Source: Clostridia bacterium (GTDB taxonomy: Bacteria; Bacillota; Clostridia; Christensenellales; Borkfalkiaceae). Taken from it: a stretch of DNA of 50,168 nucleotides. Both the position numbers and the translations under genes were made by a program. This document shows positions 40,696-48,363 of the stretch, piece after piece; positions within the stretch are counted from its first letter, which is position 1; each line of letters opens with the position of its first letter. The stretch spans positions 1 through 50,168 of the forward strand of contig CAAGAM010000199.1 in assembly GCA_900767815.1 (NCBI GenBank), in the 5' to 3' direction. The notes under the pieces were generated by a model. That model did no database searches. It was not told the DNA's origin and was given only the letters and a program-made list of their open reading frames with translations.

Positions 40696-41646
40696 TCAGA
40701 TATCTTGTTTGTTTTCTTTGTCGATATTCGTTTCTCCTACGATGTAAATCGGTCTCGATTTCGTCTCGGTGTAAATATGAGAAATGTATTTGCCCAAAAC
40801 GCCCATGTAAAACACCGTTATTCCGCAGAGGAAAACCGCAAGGCATGCAAAATATAAAAGTACGCTTGCGTTGAGATCGCAGAGGCGGCATATAGCGGTT
40901 GCAATTGCGCCCAAAAAACCGGAAACCATAAAAATTATTCCGACAATGGCTCCGAACGTCAGCGGGAAAGAGGAGAACTCGACGATTCCGTCCAACGCAT
41001 AAGAAAACAGTTTCCAAAACGACCATTTTGTTTTGCCCGCGCTTCTTTCGACGTTTTCGAATTCAATCCATTTCGTCCTGAATCCTATCCAGCCGAACAT
41101 TCCCTTCGTAAAACGATTTTTTTCGCTCATTTTTAAAAGCGCGTTTACGAAGTTTCTTGTCATAAGCCTGTAATCTCTCGCGCCGTTAACCATTTCCGTG
41201 TCGGAAACTTTACTCATGATTTTATAAAATTTCCTTGCAAAAAACGAGCGGACTTTCGGTTCGCCGCTTCTTGTTGCTCGCCTCGTGGCAACGCTGTCGT
41301 ACCCTTCTTCCGTAATCGCTTTAAACATTTCGGGGAGTAGTGACGGCGGATCCTGAAGGTCTGCGTCCATCAGTGCAACATAGTCACCGGTGCTGTTTTT
41401 CAAACCGGCGAAGATCGCCGCTTCTTTTCCGAAATTGCGGGAAAACGAAATGTATTTAATCCGTTCGTCTTTTGCGGCAAAGCTTTTCATAACGGATAAA
41501 GTGTTGTCTTTAGAACCGTCGTTAACGAGAAGCAATTCAAAGTTTTCGCCGCTCATTTCGTTTGCCACCTTATTGAATTCGTCGTAAAATATCGGCAATG
41601 CTTCTTCTTCGTTATAGCACGGAACGATAATAGTTATAAGAGACAT
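40696..41646 (-). CDS. GT2 polyprenyl-phosphate glycosyltransferase (GtrB/DPM1-like)
   Basis: A 316-residue protein. The GT-A domain starts ITIIVPCYNEEEALP, with the acceptor/nucleotide loops VNDGSKDNT and ALMDADLQDPP (metal-binding DxD-type) near 93-104. Two C-terminal hydrophobic helices follow (about 232-256 and 268-292). Relatives transfer glucose, mannose or aminoarabinose to undecaprenyl phosphate for wall polymer decoration. No partner flippase (GtrA) is adjacent. AAGAGGAAAAA precedes the ATG on the minus strand. Confidence 0.93.
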   Translation of the reverse strand: MSLITIIVPCYNEEEALPIFYDEFNKVANEMSGENFELLLVNDGSKDNTLSVMKSFAAKDERIKYISFSRNFGKEAAIFAGLKNSTGDYVALMDADLQDPPSLLPEMFKAITEEGYDSVATRRATRSGEPKVRSFFARKFYKIMSKVSDTEMVNGARDYRLMTRNFVNALLKMSEKNRFTKGMFGWIGFRTKWIEFENVERSAGKTKWSFWKLFSYALDGIVEFSSFPLTFGAIVGIIFMVSGFLGAIATAICRLCDLNASVLLYFACLAVFLCGITVFYMGVLGKYISHIYTETKSRPIYIVGETNIDKENKQDI

Positions 41647-41675
41647 TTTTTCCTCTTCATAATCTTGATGAAGCG

Positions 41676-41704
41676 ATTATATCATTTATCTTTTTTTTTG
41701 TCAA
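41676..41704 (-). promoter_or_regulatory. Consensus promoter of the GT2 gene
   Basis: On the minus strand: TTGACA (41704-41699), 17 bp, TATAAT (41681-41676), with TGA before the -10. A full consensus match. Confidence 0.93.
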
Positions 41705-41740
41705 TTTATTTTAAATATATTCAAATTTAGAATTATTACT

Positions 41741-41778
41741 AAAAACGGATAATTAACTATCCAAAAACGGATAATTAA
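41741..41778. repeat. Pair of 16-bp direct repeats in an intergenic region
   Basis: AAAAACGGATAATTAA occurs at 41741-41756 and 41763-41778, 22 bp apart (about two helical turns). It lies between two divergent promoters (41676-41704 minus, 41853-41881 plus), as a binding site for a regulator might. The factor is unknown. Confidence 0.8.
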
Positions 41779-41852
41779 ATCTTGATAAAACACGGTGCGA
41801 ATCAAGGCGGAACAAGAGGCTGAAATATCTTTAAGATTTTCATGGTAAATAG

Positions 41853-41881
41853 TTGTTAAAAATTTTTTAATATGGTATAAT
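41853..41881 (+). promoter_or_regulatory. Promoter of the lipoprotein gene at 41915
   Basis: TTGTTA (41853-41858), 17 bp, TATAAT (41876-41881), with TGG before the -10. Confidence 0.88.
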
Positions 41882-41914
41882 AGTAATACAAAAAAATAAA
41901 GGAGCGAAAAATTC

Positions 41915-42364
41915 ATGAAGAAATTTTTCAGAATCTTGGCAGCAACTATGCTTCTTGCCGTTATGGCGACAACGCTTTGCTCGTGCGGCGTTCCTTCGGA
42001 CGCGACAAAGGCAAAGGCAAACCTCGAGAAAAACGGGTACACCGTCTTTATGGTTCAGGGATCTTATAAGGGTAGTATCATTTCGATAAATACCGGCGTA
42101 GAATACACCGTTACGGGAACAAACGGAGAAGAATCCGTGGCTATAATTTACTATTCGGCAAAAGAAAGTGCCGATAAGGCGTATAACGAATACAAAGAAA
42201 AACACGATAAGTCGCTTAAAGAACTCAAAGCGAGATACGACGACGGAAAAATTACAAAAGAGAATTACGATAAAGATAAAGCCGCGCTTGACAATATCAA
42301 GTTTGGAAAGTCCGGAAAGGTTTTCTATAGCGGAACAAAAGCGGGCGTTAAAGCTGCTTGCTAA
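41915..42364 (+). CDS. Small secreted lipoprotein, unknown function
   Basis: A 149-residue protein with signal peptide and lipobox LCSC (Cys near 24). The mature part is a compact alpha/beta domain (NLEKNGYTVFMVQG, then YYSAKESADKAYNEYKEK) ending in a lysine-rich helical segment and a strand pair with KVFYSGTKAGVKAA. I do not recognise the family. AAAGGAGCG precedes the ATG. Its own promoter and terminator make it a single-gene unit. Confidence 0.8.
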   Translation: MKKFFRILAATMLLAVMATTLCSCGVPSDATKAKANLEKNGYTVFMVQGSYKGSIISINTGVEYTVTGTNGEESVAIIYYSAKESADKAYNEYKEKHDKSLKELKARYDDGKITKENYDKDKAALDNIKFGKSGKVFYSGTKAGVKAAC

Positions 42365-42372
42365 GTATAATT

Positions 42373-42410
42373 AAAAAATAAAGGAGCCGTTTAAGGCTCC
42401 TTTATTTTTT
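42373..42410. terminator. Bidirectional terminator between convergent genes
   Basis: AAATAAAGGAGCC pairs with GGCTCCTTTATTT around GTTTAA, with A and T runs on either side. It serves the lipoprotein gene (+) and the HAD gene (-). Confidence 0.93.
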
Positions 42411-42430
42411 ATGGAATTTACGGTTCGCAA

Positions 42431-43126
42431 TCATTTATCGGGGTTGATAATATCAAAAATCTGCATAAGCGAGTTAATTATATATTTTGGTTTAATATTT
42501 TCCGTATTTGGTAAATTATCTTTGTTAAACCAGCAGGTGTCGATATTGTTGTTGATTCCGAGCGCGATATCGGAAACGAGAGAGTCCCCGATGATGAGAG
42601 CCTGGGACGGATTAAAATTTTCGATGCGGGAAGAAACGTAATCGAAATATTCCACCGAAGGTTTTTTAAAACCTATTTCGTCCGAGATGAATATTCCTTC
42701 AAAAAAATCACGGATTCCCGAAAGGGCGAGCCTTCCGCGCTGAACTTTTTTAATCCCGTTTGTTATGAGAAAAATTCTTGCGCCCGCTTTTTTGAGCAGC
42801 GTAAGCATTTTTTCGGTTTCGGGGTATAAAATAGCCGTTTCGGATAAATTCTGTTCATAAAGCTCGTAAAATTTCCGAACGTCAAGATCGATTTTTTTAA
42901 CGCGGGCGTATTCTTCAAACCTTCCTAAAAGTACGTCTTCTTTAGAGATTTTACCCAAAGAGTACAAATCCCAGCGCTTCTGATTTATTGCGCTGTACAC
43001 GTCGTAATCATTTTCCGTCGCGTTCAGACCGACGGTTTTGCACGCTTTTAAAAAGCTTGTTTGTCCGGTGTGATAAAAATCGAAAAGAGTATCGTCTGCG
43101 TCAAAAAGTAAAATATCGTATTTCAT
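42431..43126 (-). CDS. HAD phosphatase, YjjG-like (pyrimidine nucleotidase type)
   Basis: A 231-residue HAD hydrolase. Motif I is LLFDADDTLFDF (nucleophile Asp at 9), motif II FLITNGIKKVQ near 119, motif III Lys in GFKKPSVEYFDY near 152, and motif IV IIGDSLVSDI near 177. FDADDTLFDF together with the helical cap (VYSAINQKRWDLYSLGKI) fits YjjG, which clears non-canonical pyrimidine nucleotides. HAD substrates are hard to predict. The gene has no Shine-Dalgarno, and its -10 ends exactly six bases before the ATG, so its mRNA is probably leaderless. Confidence 0.88.
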   Translation of the reverse strand: MKYDILLFDADDTLFDFYHTGQTSFLKACKTVGLNATENDYDVYSAINQKRWDLYSLGKISKEDVLLGRFEEYARVKKIDLDVRKFYELYEQNLSETAILYPETEKMLTLLKKAGARIFLITNGIKKVQRGRLALSGIRDFFEGIFISDEIGFKKPSVEYFDYVSSRIENFNPSQALIIGDSLVSDIALGINNNIDTCWFNKDNLPNTENIKPKYIINSLMQIFDIINPDK

Positions 43127-43132
43127 AACGGT

Positions 43133-43161
43133 ATATTAGCAGAATATAAACAAAAAATCAA
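43133..43161 (-). promoter_or_regulatory. Promoter of the YjjG-like gene, apparently leaderless
   Basis: On the minus strand: TTGATT (43161-43156), 17 bp, TAATAT (43138-43133), with TGC before the -10, then six bases, then ATG at 43126. This is the same geometry as at holA. Confidence 0.75.
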
Positions 43162-43180
43162 ACAAAAGACAAGGTAAAAG

Positions 43181-43209
43181 TTGACAATACGCAAAAAAAA
43201 ATATATACT
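43181..43209 (+). promoter_or_regulatory. Promoter of the glucokinase gene
   Basis: TTGACA (43181-43186), 17 bp, TATACT (43204-43209). It is divergent from the YjjG-like promoter, only 20 bp away, so the two may influence each other. Confidence 0.88.
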
Positions 43210-43271
43210 GATAATAGGAATTTGCCGATTTTTTTTGTTTATCGGTAAAAACTTCGATTTAAGGAGACGTT

Positions 43272-44237
43272 ATGTCTGAACAAAAAAAATATTATATAGG
43301 AATCGACCTCGGCGGAACGTTTATCAAAGGCGGGATAGTAAGCGAAAACGGAGAAATCGTCGTTGAAGATAAAGTGCCTACGGAATCGGATAAGGGCGGC
43401 GAAAAAGTTATGGATAACGTTGCCGCGCTTATCGAAAAACTTCTTTTTAAAAGCAGCTTGAAAAAAGAAGAAACGGTAGGTATCGGAATGGGTGTCCCGG
43501 GGATGATCGACAGTAAAAACGGAATAGTCGTTTTTTCGAATAACCTCAGATGGCATCATCTTCATATTTCCGAAGGCGTGGAAAAAAGAACCGGGCTGAA
43601 AGTAAGAATAGCGAACGACGCTAACGTCGCCGCGCTCGGTGAAGCCGTTTACGGCGCGGGAAGAGACGTTGACGACAGCATTCTGCTTACTCTCGGAACG
43701 GGGGTGGGCGGTGGAATCATCGTCGGAAACAAACTTGTCGAGGGTAACAAATCGGCAGGCGCGGAGCTTGGGCATATGGTTATCGCCCACGGCGGAGAGC
43801 AGTGTACGTGCGGAAGAAAGGGCTGCCTCGAAGCGTATGCGTCCGCAACCGCTCTTATAAGGGATACAAAGCGCGCCATGGAAGCGCATAAAGACAGCAA
43901 AATGTGGGAAATCGGTTCGTTGGACGCCGTTACGGGTAAAACCGCGTTCGATTATAAGGATACCGACGTATATGCGAAAGAAGTGGTGGACAACTATATC
44001 GAAATGCTTGCTTGCGGAATCGCAAACATCGCAAATATTTTCCGTCCGCACACTGTTATGCTCGGCGGAGGAGTCTGCGCTCAGGGAGACAATCTCATAA
44101 AACCGCTTCAGAAAATCGTGGATAAAGAGATTTTCGCGGGAGAATTAGGTCCTAAATGTCCCATTGCGATTGCCAAACTCGGCAATAAAGCGGGAATTCT
44201 CGGCGCGGCGGCGCTTATTATGGATAAAAATCAATAA
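43272..44237 (+). CDS. glcK: ROK family glucokinase
   Basis: A 321-residue sugar kinase. The phosphate loop is IGIDLGGTFIKGGIV at 9-23, the catalytic Asp lies in IANDANVAALGE near 117, and the ROK zinc signature CTCGRKGCLEAYAS is near 179-192. It phosphorylates glucose with ATP in the first step of glycolysis. AAGGAG precedes the ATG. The length and all motifs fit bacterial ROK glucokinases rather than repressors, as there is no N-terminal helix-turn-helix. Confidence 0.94.
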   Translation: MSEQKKYYIGIDLGGTFIKGGIVSENGEIVVEDKVPTESDKGGEKVMDNVAALIEKLLFKSSLKKEETVGIGMGVPGMIDSKNGIVVFSNNLRWHHLHISEGVEKRTGLKVRIANDANVAALGEAVYGAGRDVDDSILLTLGTGVGGGIIVGNKLVEGNKSAGAELGHMVIAHGGEQCTCGRKGCLEAYASATALIRDTKRAMEAHKDSKMWEIGSLDAVTGKTAFDYKDTDVYAKEVVDNYIEMLACGIANIANIFRPHTVMLGGGVCAQGDNLIKPLQKIVDKEIFAGELGPKCPIAIAKLGNKAGILGAAALIMDKNQ

Positions 44238-44262
44238 AATCAACAAAATTTATAATATAAAG

Positions 44263-44291
44263 TTGACAAAAAAACGTTTTTATATTATTAT
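44263..44291 (+). promoter_or_regulatory. Promoter of the kinase-lysK transcript
   Basis: TTGACA (44263-44268), 17 bp, TATTAT (44286-44291). Downstream, CGGGTTTT (44308-44315) and AAAAGCCCG (44321-44329) make a hairpin in the 5' leader before the GGAGG ribosome binding site. Confidence 0.8.
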
Positions 44292-44357
44292 ATACAATAA
44301 TGTTCTGCGGGTTTTTTCGTAAAAGCCCGTAAGAGCGTTCGAGGAGGGCTTTGTCGT

Positions 44358-44936
44358 ATGGCATATTTCAGAATTTCTCTTGCGGGAGATCTCGGAAGCG
44401 GAAAAAGTACCGTTGGGTCTATTTTAAAGGAAAAATTTTATGCCGATATAATTTCTATCGGGAAAATCCAACGCGAAATGGCTGAAAAGCTCGGAATGAA
44501 TACAACCGAATTCAACGTTTATCAGGAAACCCATCCCGAACTCGACAAAGAGCTTGACGATAAACTTGCCTCTTACGAGAATAAAGAGGGCAGTTTCATT
44601 TTCGATTCGCGCATGGCGTGGCATTTTGTGCCGAGCGCGTTCAGCGTGTATCTTAAATGCGACCCCGAAATCGCGGCGGAAAGGGTTCTTAAAGCAAAAC
44701 GCGAGGACGAATCTTACGAAAGCGGCGAAGAGGCTCTTAAAAAGCTGCAGGAGAGAAGGGAAAGCGAAATTCAGAGGTATAAAACTTTTTACGGCGTTGA
44801 CATAATGGATATGAACAATTACGACGCCGTTATAGATACGACGGGAAAGGAACCGAAAGACGTAGCCGACGAGATTATTTACGAGTGGGCGAAAACTCTC
44901 GATCTTAAAATTGAGATTCCCGATAACGCCTATTGA
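44358..44936 (+). CDS. Cytidylate kinase-like P-loop protein
   Basis: A 192-residue P-loop NTPase. Walker A is LAGDLGSGKSTVGSIL at 7-22. ADIISIGKIQREMAEKLGMN and FDSRMAWHFVPSAFSVYLKCD resemble the CMP/shikimate-kinase and cytidylate-kinase-like group, with RVLKAKREDE as the lid. The preferred phosphate acceptor is not certain. GAGGAGGG precedes the ATG. It is followed after 72 bases by the class I lysyl-tRNA synthetase. Confidence 0.82.
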   Translation: MAYFRISLAGDLGSGKSTVGSILKEKFYADIISIGKIQREMAEKLGMNTTEFNVYQETHPELDKELDDKLASYENKEGSFIFDSRMAWHFVPSAFSVYLKCDPEIAAERVLKAKREDESYESGEEALKKLQERRESEIQRYKTFYGVDIMDMNNYDAVIDTTGKEPKDVADEIIYEWAKTLDLKIEIPDNAY

Positions 44937-45008
44937 ACTTAAGTCGCATGCGATTGCGGCGTTAAAACGATAAAAAAGATAACAAATATCAAAAAGGAAC
45001 AAACGATT

Positions 45009-46580
45009 ATGCATTGGGCAGAGAGAATTGCGGAAGAACTTATTAACGAAAACCCTTTAAAGGAAGAATTTTTATGCGTTGCGGGAACAAGCCCCTCGGG
45101 GTCTGTTCATATCGGCAACTTCAGAGACGTTGCGACGCCTCTTTTCGTCGTCGAGGCTTTAAAGAGAAAAGGGAAAAAAGCAAGGCTTATGCTTTCCTGG
45201 GACGAGTTCGATCGTCTCAGAAAAGTTCCGAAAAATATTGCCGCGATTGCTCCCGATTTCGAGAAGTATATCGGCATGCCGTATTGCATGATTCCCGATC
45301 CTCACGGAAAATATTCTTCATTTGCGGAGTATAACGAAAAAGAATACGAGGAATCTTTAAAAGAACTCGGTATCGATATCGAATACAGATATCAGGGAAA
45401 AGAATATCGTTCGGGCAGATATGTCGAAGGCATAATCACCGCCATGAAGAGAAGAAAGGATATTTACGATATCCTTATGAAATATAAAACGCAGGACAGC
45501 GACGAGGGAGAAAGGGAAAATTATTACCCGATAAGCGTTTACTGCTCGAAGTGTAATAAAGATTTCACGGAAGTTCTTTCGTACAACGAAAATACCGACG
45601 AGATAACGTACAGATGCAAAGCATGCGGAAACACCGAAACTGTTAATCTTCGCGATTATCATATGGTGAAGCTCATGTGGAAAATCGACTGGCCGATGCG
45701 TTGGGGCGTCGAAGGGGTTGATTTCGAGCCGGGCGGAATAGACCATGCAGCGGCTTCCGGGTCATACGTCGTGGCGAAAGATATCGCAAAAGAAATTTAC
45801 GGCGTAAAAGCACCGAAATTCCAGCCCTACGGATGGCTTTCGATTGCCGGTCTCGGAGACATGCATTCTTCCACGGGAAACAATATCACTCCCGCAACCG
45901 TTCTCGAGGTGTACGAACCCGAGATGGTAAGATGGCTTTTTGCGAAATATGCGCCTACGGACGCTTTCGCGTTTAACTTCGACGATACGATTATCCGTCA
46001 TTACAGCGAATTCGATAAGGGTCTCGAAGCCGTTAAAAACGGCGAAGCGGACGATTACAACAAAGTCGTTTACGAACTTTGCATGATTCACGGAATAAAC
46101 GTTAAGGCAAAAGTTCCGTTCGGCGTACTCGCTTCGGTTGCTCCCATCGTCGATTTCAATCCTAAAGCCGTAAAAGATATTCTCGCTAAAATAGACGTCG
46201 AGTTTGACGAAAGGGACGAAGAAAGACTTATCAGGGTTAAAAATTGGATAACGAAGCATCAGCCGTCCAAGATGTACAAGCTTTTGGAGAAGAGAAACGA
46301 CGAGTATTACGCAGGGCTTTCGGATGAAGAAAAAGACGCCGTTAAAAAGCTTGCGGACTACATTTCCGCACACGACGGTATAAAAGAACAGGAAATACAG
46401 CAGTATCTTTACGGAATTATCAACGATCCGTCGCTTACGAAAAAAGAAAACATGGCTCGTCAGCAGAAATTCTTTGCCGTATTCTATAACGTTTTGTTCG
46501 GCACGGACAAAGGACCGAGACTTTATCTTTTCCTTTCCGCAATCGACAAATCTCAGTATCTGCGTCTTCTGACGTTCTGA
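45009..46580 (+). CDS. lysK: Class I lysyl-tRNA synthetase
   Basis: A 523-residue class I aminoacyl-tRNA synthetase. The HIGH motif appears as SGSVHIGNFRD near 31-41 and the KMSKS counterpart as MHSSTGNN near 283-290. CSKCNKDF and CKACGNTE form a zinc-binding pair of knuckles in the middle. The whole fits the archaeal-type LysRS, not the class II LysS common in Bacillota. It charges tRNA-Lys. AAAGGAAC precedes the ATG. No class II lysS is in this window. Confidence 0.94.
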   Translation: MHWAERIAEELINENPLKEEFLCVAGTSPSGSVHIGNFRDVATPLFVVEALKRKGKKARLMLSWDEFDRLRKVPKNIAAIAPDFEKYIGMPYCMIPDPHGKYSSFAEYNEKEYEESLKELGIDIEYRYQGKEYRSGRYVEGIITAMKRRKDIYDILMKYKTQDSDEGERENYYPISVYCSKCNKDFTEVLSYNENTDEITYRCKACGNTETVNLRDYHMVKLMWKIDWPMRWGVEGVDFEPGGIDHAAASGSYVVAKDIAKEIYGVKAPKFQPYGWLSIAGLGDMHSSTGNNITPATVLEVYEPEMVRWLFAKYAPTDAFAFNFDDTIIRHYSEFDKGLEAVKNGEADDYNKVVYELCMIHGINVKAKVPFGVLASVAPIVDFNPKAVKDILAKIDVEFDERDEERLIRVKNWITKHQPSKMYKLLEKRNDEYYAGLSDEEKDAVKKLADYISAHDGIKEQEIQQYLYGIINDPSLTKKENMARQQKFFAVFYNVLFGTDKGPRLYLFLSAIDKSQYLRLLTF

Positions 46581-46636
46581 AAAACAATAAATTTGCGGGG
46601 CGGGATATGCGCTCCGCTTTGCGGTTTTAACAAATC

Positions 46637-48349
46637 ATGAAATTAGAAAAAGATTTTAAATTTAAAGATATACAATATACTCGCCCCGATTGCGAGGCGT
46701 TTCAAAAACTCGCCGAGGATAATGCGGAAAAAATAAAAAACGCCGTTTCGTATAGTGAAGCGAAGAAAATTTTCCTTGAATTCGATAAGGCGGAGAGCGA
46801 GTTTTTCGATATGGGAAACATAGCTTATATTCGCCATACAATCGATACGAGCGACGAATTTTACGATAAAGAAAACGAATTTCTCAACGAAAAAACACCG
46901 GAGCTTATGCCTTCGTTGCTTGCTTTTTCAAATGCTGTTTACGACAGCAGATTCAAGCCCGACTTTGTGGCGGAATTCGGCGAGCAGATGTTCGCCGAGA
47001 TAGAACTCAGAAGAAAGTCGTTTTCGGAAAAGAATATTCCGCTTTTGCAAAAAGAAGCCAGACTTTGCAACGAATACGAAAAAATCATCGCGTCCGCCGA
47101 TATTTTGTTTGACGGGAAACATCTCAATTTGTACGGGATAATGAGCTATTTCGAAAATCCCGACAGAAACGTCCGTCACGACGCGTATAAAGCTTATTCG
47201 AAATTTTACGAAAGCAACGAGGAGAATTTCGAACGTATCTGGGACGAACTTATCAAAGTAAGAACGGAGATGGGCAAAAATCTCGGATTTGAAAATTACA
47301 TTCCGCTCGGTTATATGAATCAGGGCAGAACCGATTACGACGAAAAGGACGTTGCTGCATTCAGGGAACAGGTAAGAGAAGAGCTTGTGCCGTTCTGCGC
47401 AAAGCTTTACGAAGCTCAGGCTAAGAGAATCGGCGTTGATAAAGTGAAGGCTTACGACGAGGCGTATTTGTTTAACGACGGAAACGCCGTTCCCGTCGGA
47501 GACGACGATTTTCTTATCGAACAGGCTCGCGAGATGTATCACGATATGAGCAAAGAGACGGGAGAATTCGTAGATTTTATGTTAGGTCACGACCTTCTCG
47601 ACGTTAAAAACAAGCCTAAAAAGGCATCGACGGGTTATATGACGGGCTTGAATTCGATAAAAGCTCCGTTCGTATTCTCCTGCTTTAATCATACTACGGG
47701 AGACGTTCAGGTTTTAACGCACGAATTCGGTCATGCCTTCGCGGGATATATGGCGATGAGAAATCAACCCGTTTCGACTTATTATTCGGAATCTACCGAT
47801 ATAGCGGAAATTCATTCCATGAGCATGGAACAGTTTGCTTATCCTTATGCCGAAAAGTTTTTCGGCGATAAAGCGGATAAGTTCAGATTTTCGCATTTGC
47901 AGGAAGCTTTAACGTTTGTTCCGTTCGGCGTTGCCGTGGACGAATATCAGCATATCGTTTACGCAAACCCGGAACTTACGCCAAAGCAGAGAACCGCCGA
48001 ATGGAAAAAACTCGAGGAAAAATACATGCCGTGGAGAGAATACGACGACATAGATTTCTTTGCGAAAGGCGGTTGGTGGTATCATAAAATTCATATATTC
48101 CTGTATCCGTTCTACTATATAAATTATACGCTCACGACGATGGGTGCGATGGAATTCAAAAAGAAGATGCACGAAGACAAAGAATCCGCATGGAAAGATT
48201 ATCTCAATCTTTGCAAAGTCGGAGGAAGCCTCGGCTATAAAGAGACGTTGAAATATGCAAATCTTTCTCTTCCGTTTGAAAAGGGAAGCGTGAAAAGGGC
48301 CGTATCGTATGCGGAAGATATTCTGTTGTCTCAGATTGAAAAAATATAA
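46637..48349 (+). CDS. M3 family oligoendopeptidase (PepF-like)
   Basis: A 570-residue cytoplasmic zinc peptidase. HEFGHAFAGYM at 362-372 is the HExxH motif, and the third ligand Glu lies in SESTDIAEIHSMS near 385-397. The C-terminal KGGWWYHKIHIFLYPFYYINYTL-type helix bundle is characteristic of the family. These enzymes trim short intracellular peptides and signal peptide remnants. No Shine-Dalgarno is seen before ATG 46637. A GC-rich imperfect hairpin (46596-46624) lies just upstream. Confidence 0.94.
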   Translation: MKLEKDFKFKDIQYTRPDCEAFQKLAEDNAEKIKNAVSYSEAKKIFLEFDKAESEFFDMGNIAYIRHTIDTSDEFYDKENEFLNEKTPELMPSLLAFSNAVYDSRFKPDFVAEFGEQMFAEIELRRKSFSEKNIPLLQKEARLCNEYEKIIASADILFDGKHLNLYGIMSYFENPDRNVRHDAYKAYSKFYESNEENFERIWDELIKVRTEMGKNLGFENYIPLGYMNQGRTDYDEKDVAAFREQVREELVPFCAKLYEAQAKRIGVDKVKAYDEAYLFNDGNAVPVGDDDFLIEQAREMYHDMSKETGEFVDFMLGHDLLDVKNKPKKASTGYMTGLNSIKAPFVFSCFNHTTGDVQVLTHEFGHAFAGYMAMRNQPVSTYYSESTDIAEIHSMSMEQFAYPYAEKFFGDKADKFRFSHLQEALTFVPFGVAVDEYQHIVYANPELTPKQRTAEWKKLEEKYMPWREYDDIDFFAKGGWWYHKIHIFLYPFYYINYTLTTMGAMEFKKKMHEDKESAWKDYLNLCKVGGSLGYKETLKYANLSLPFEKGSVKRAVSYAEDILLSQIEKI

Positions 48350-48363
48350 TTTGCAGGTGAAAA

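Noticed and set aside
43239..44051. 270-residue open frame antisense to glucokinase
   Set aside because: It has no domain, no ribosome binding site, and lies opposite conserved ROK motifs. It is a codon-bias artefact.
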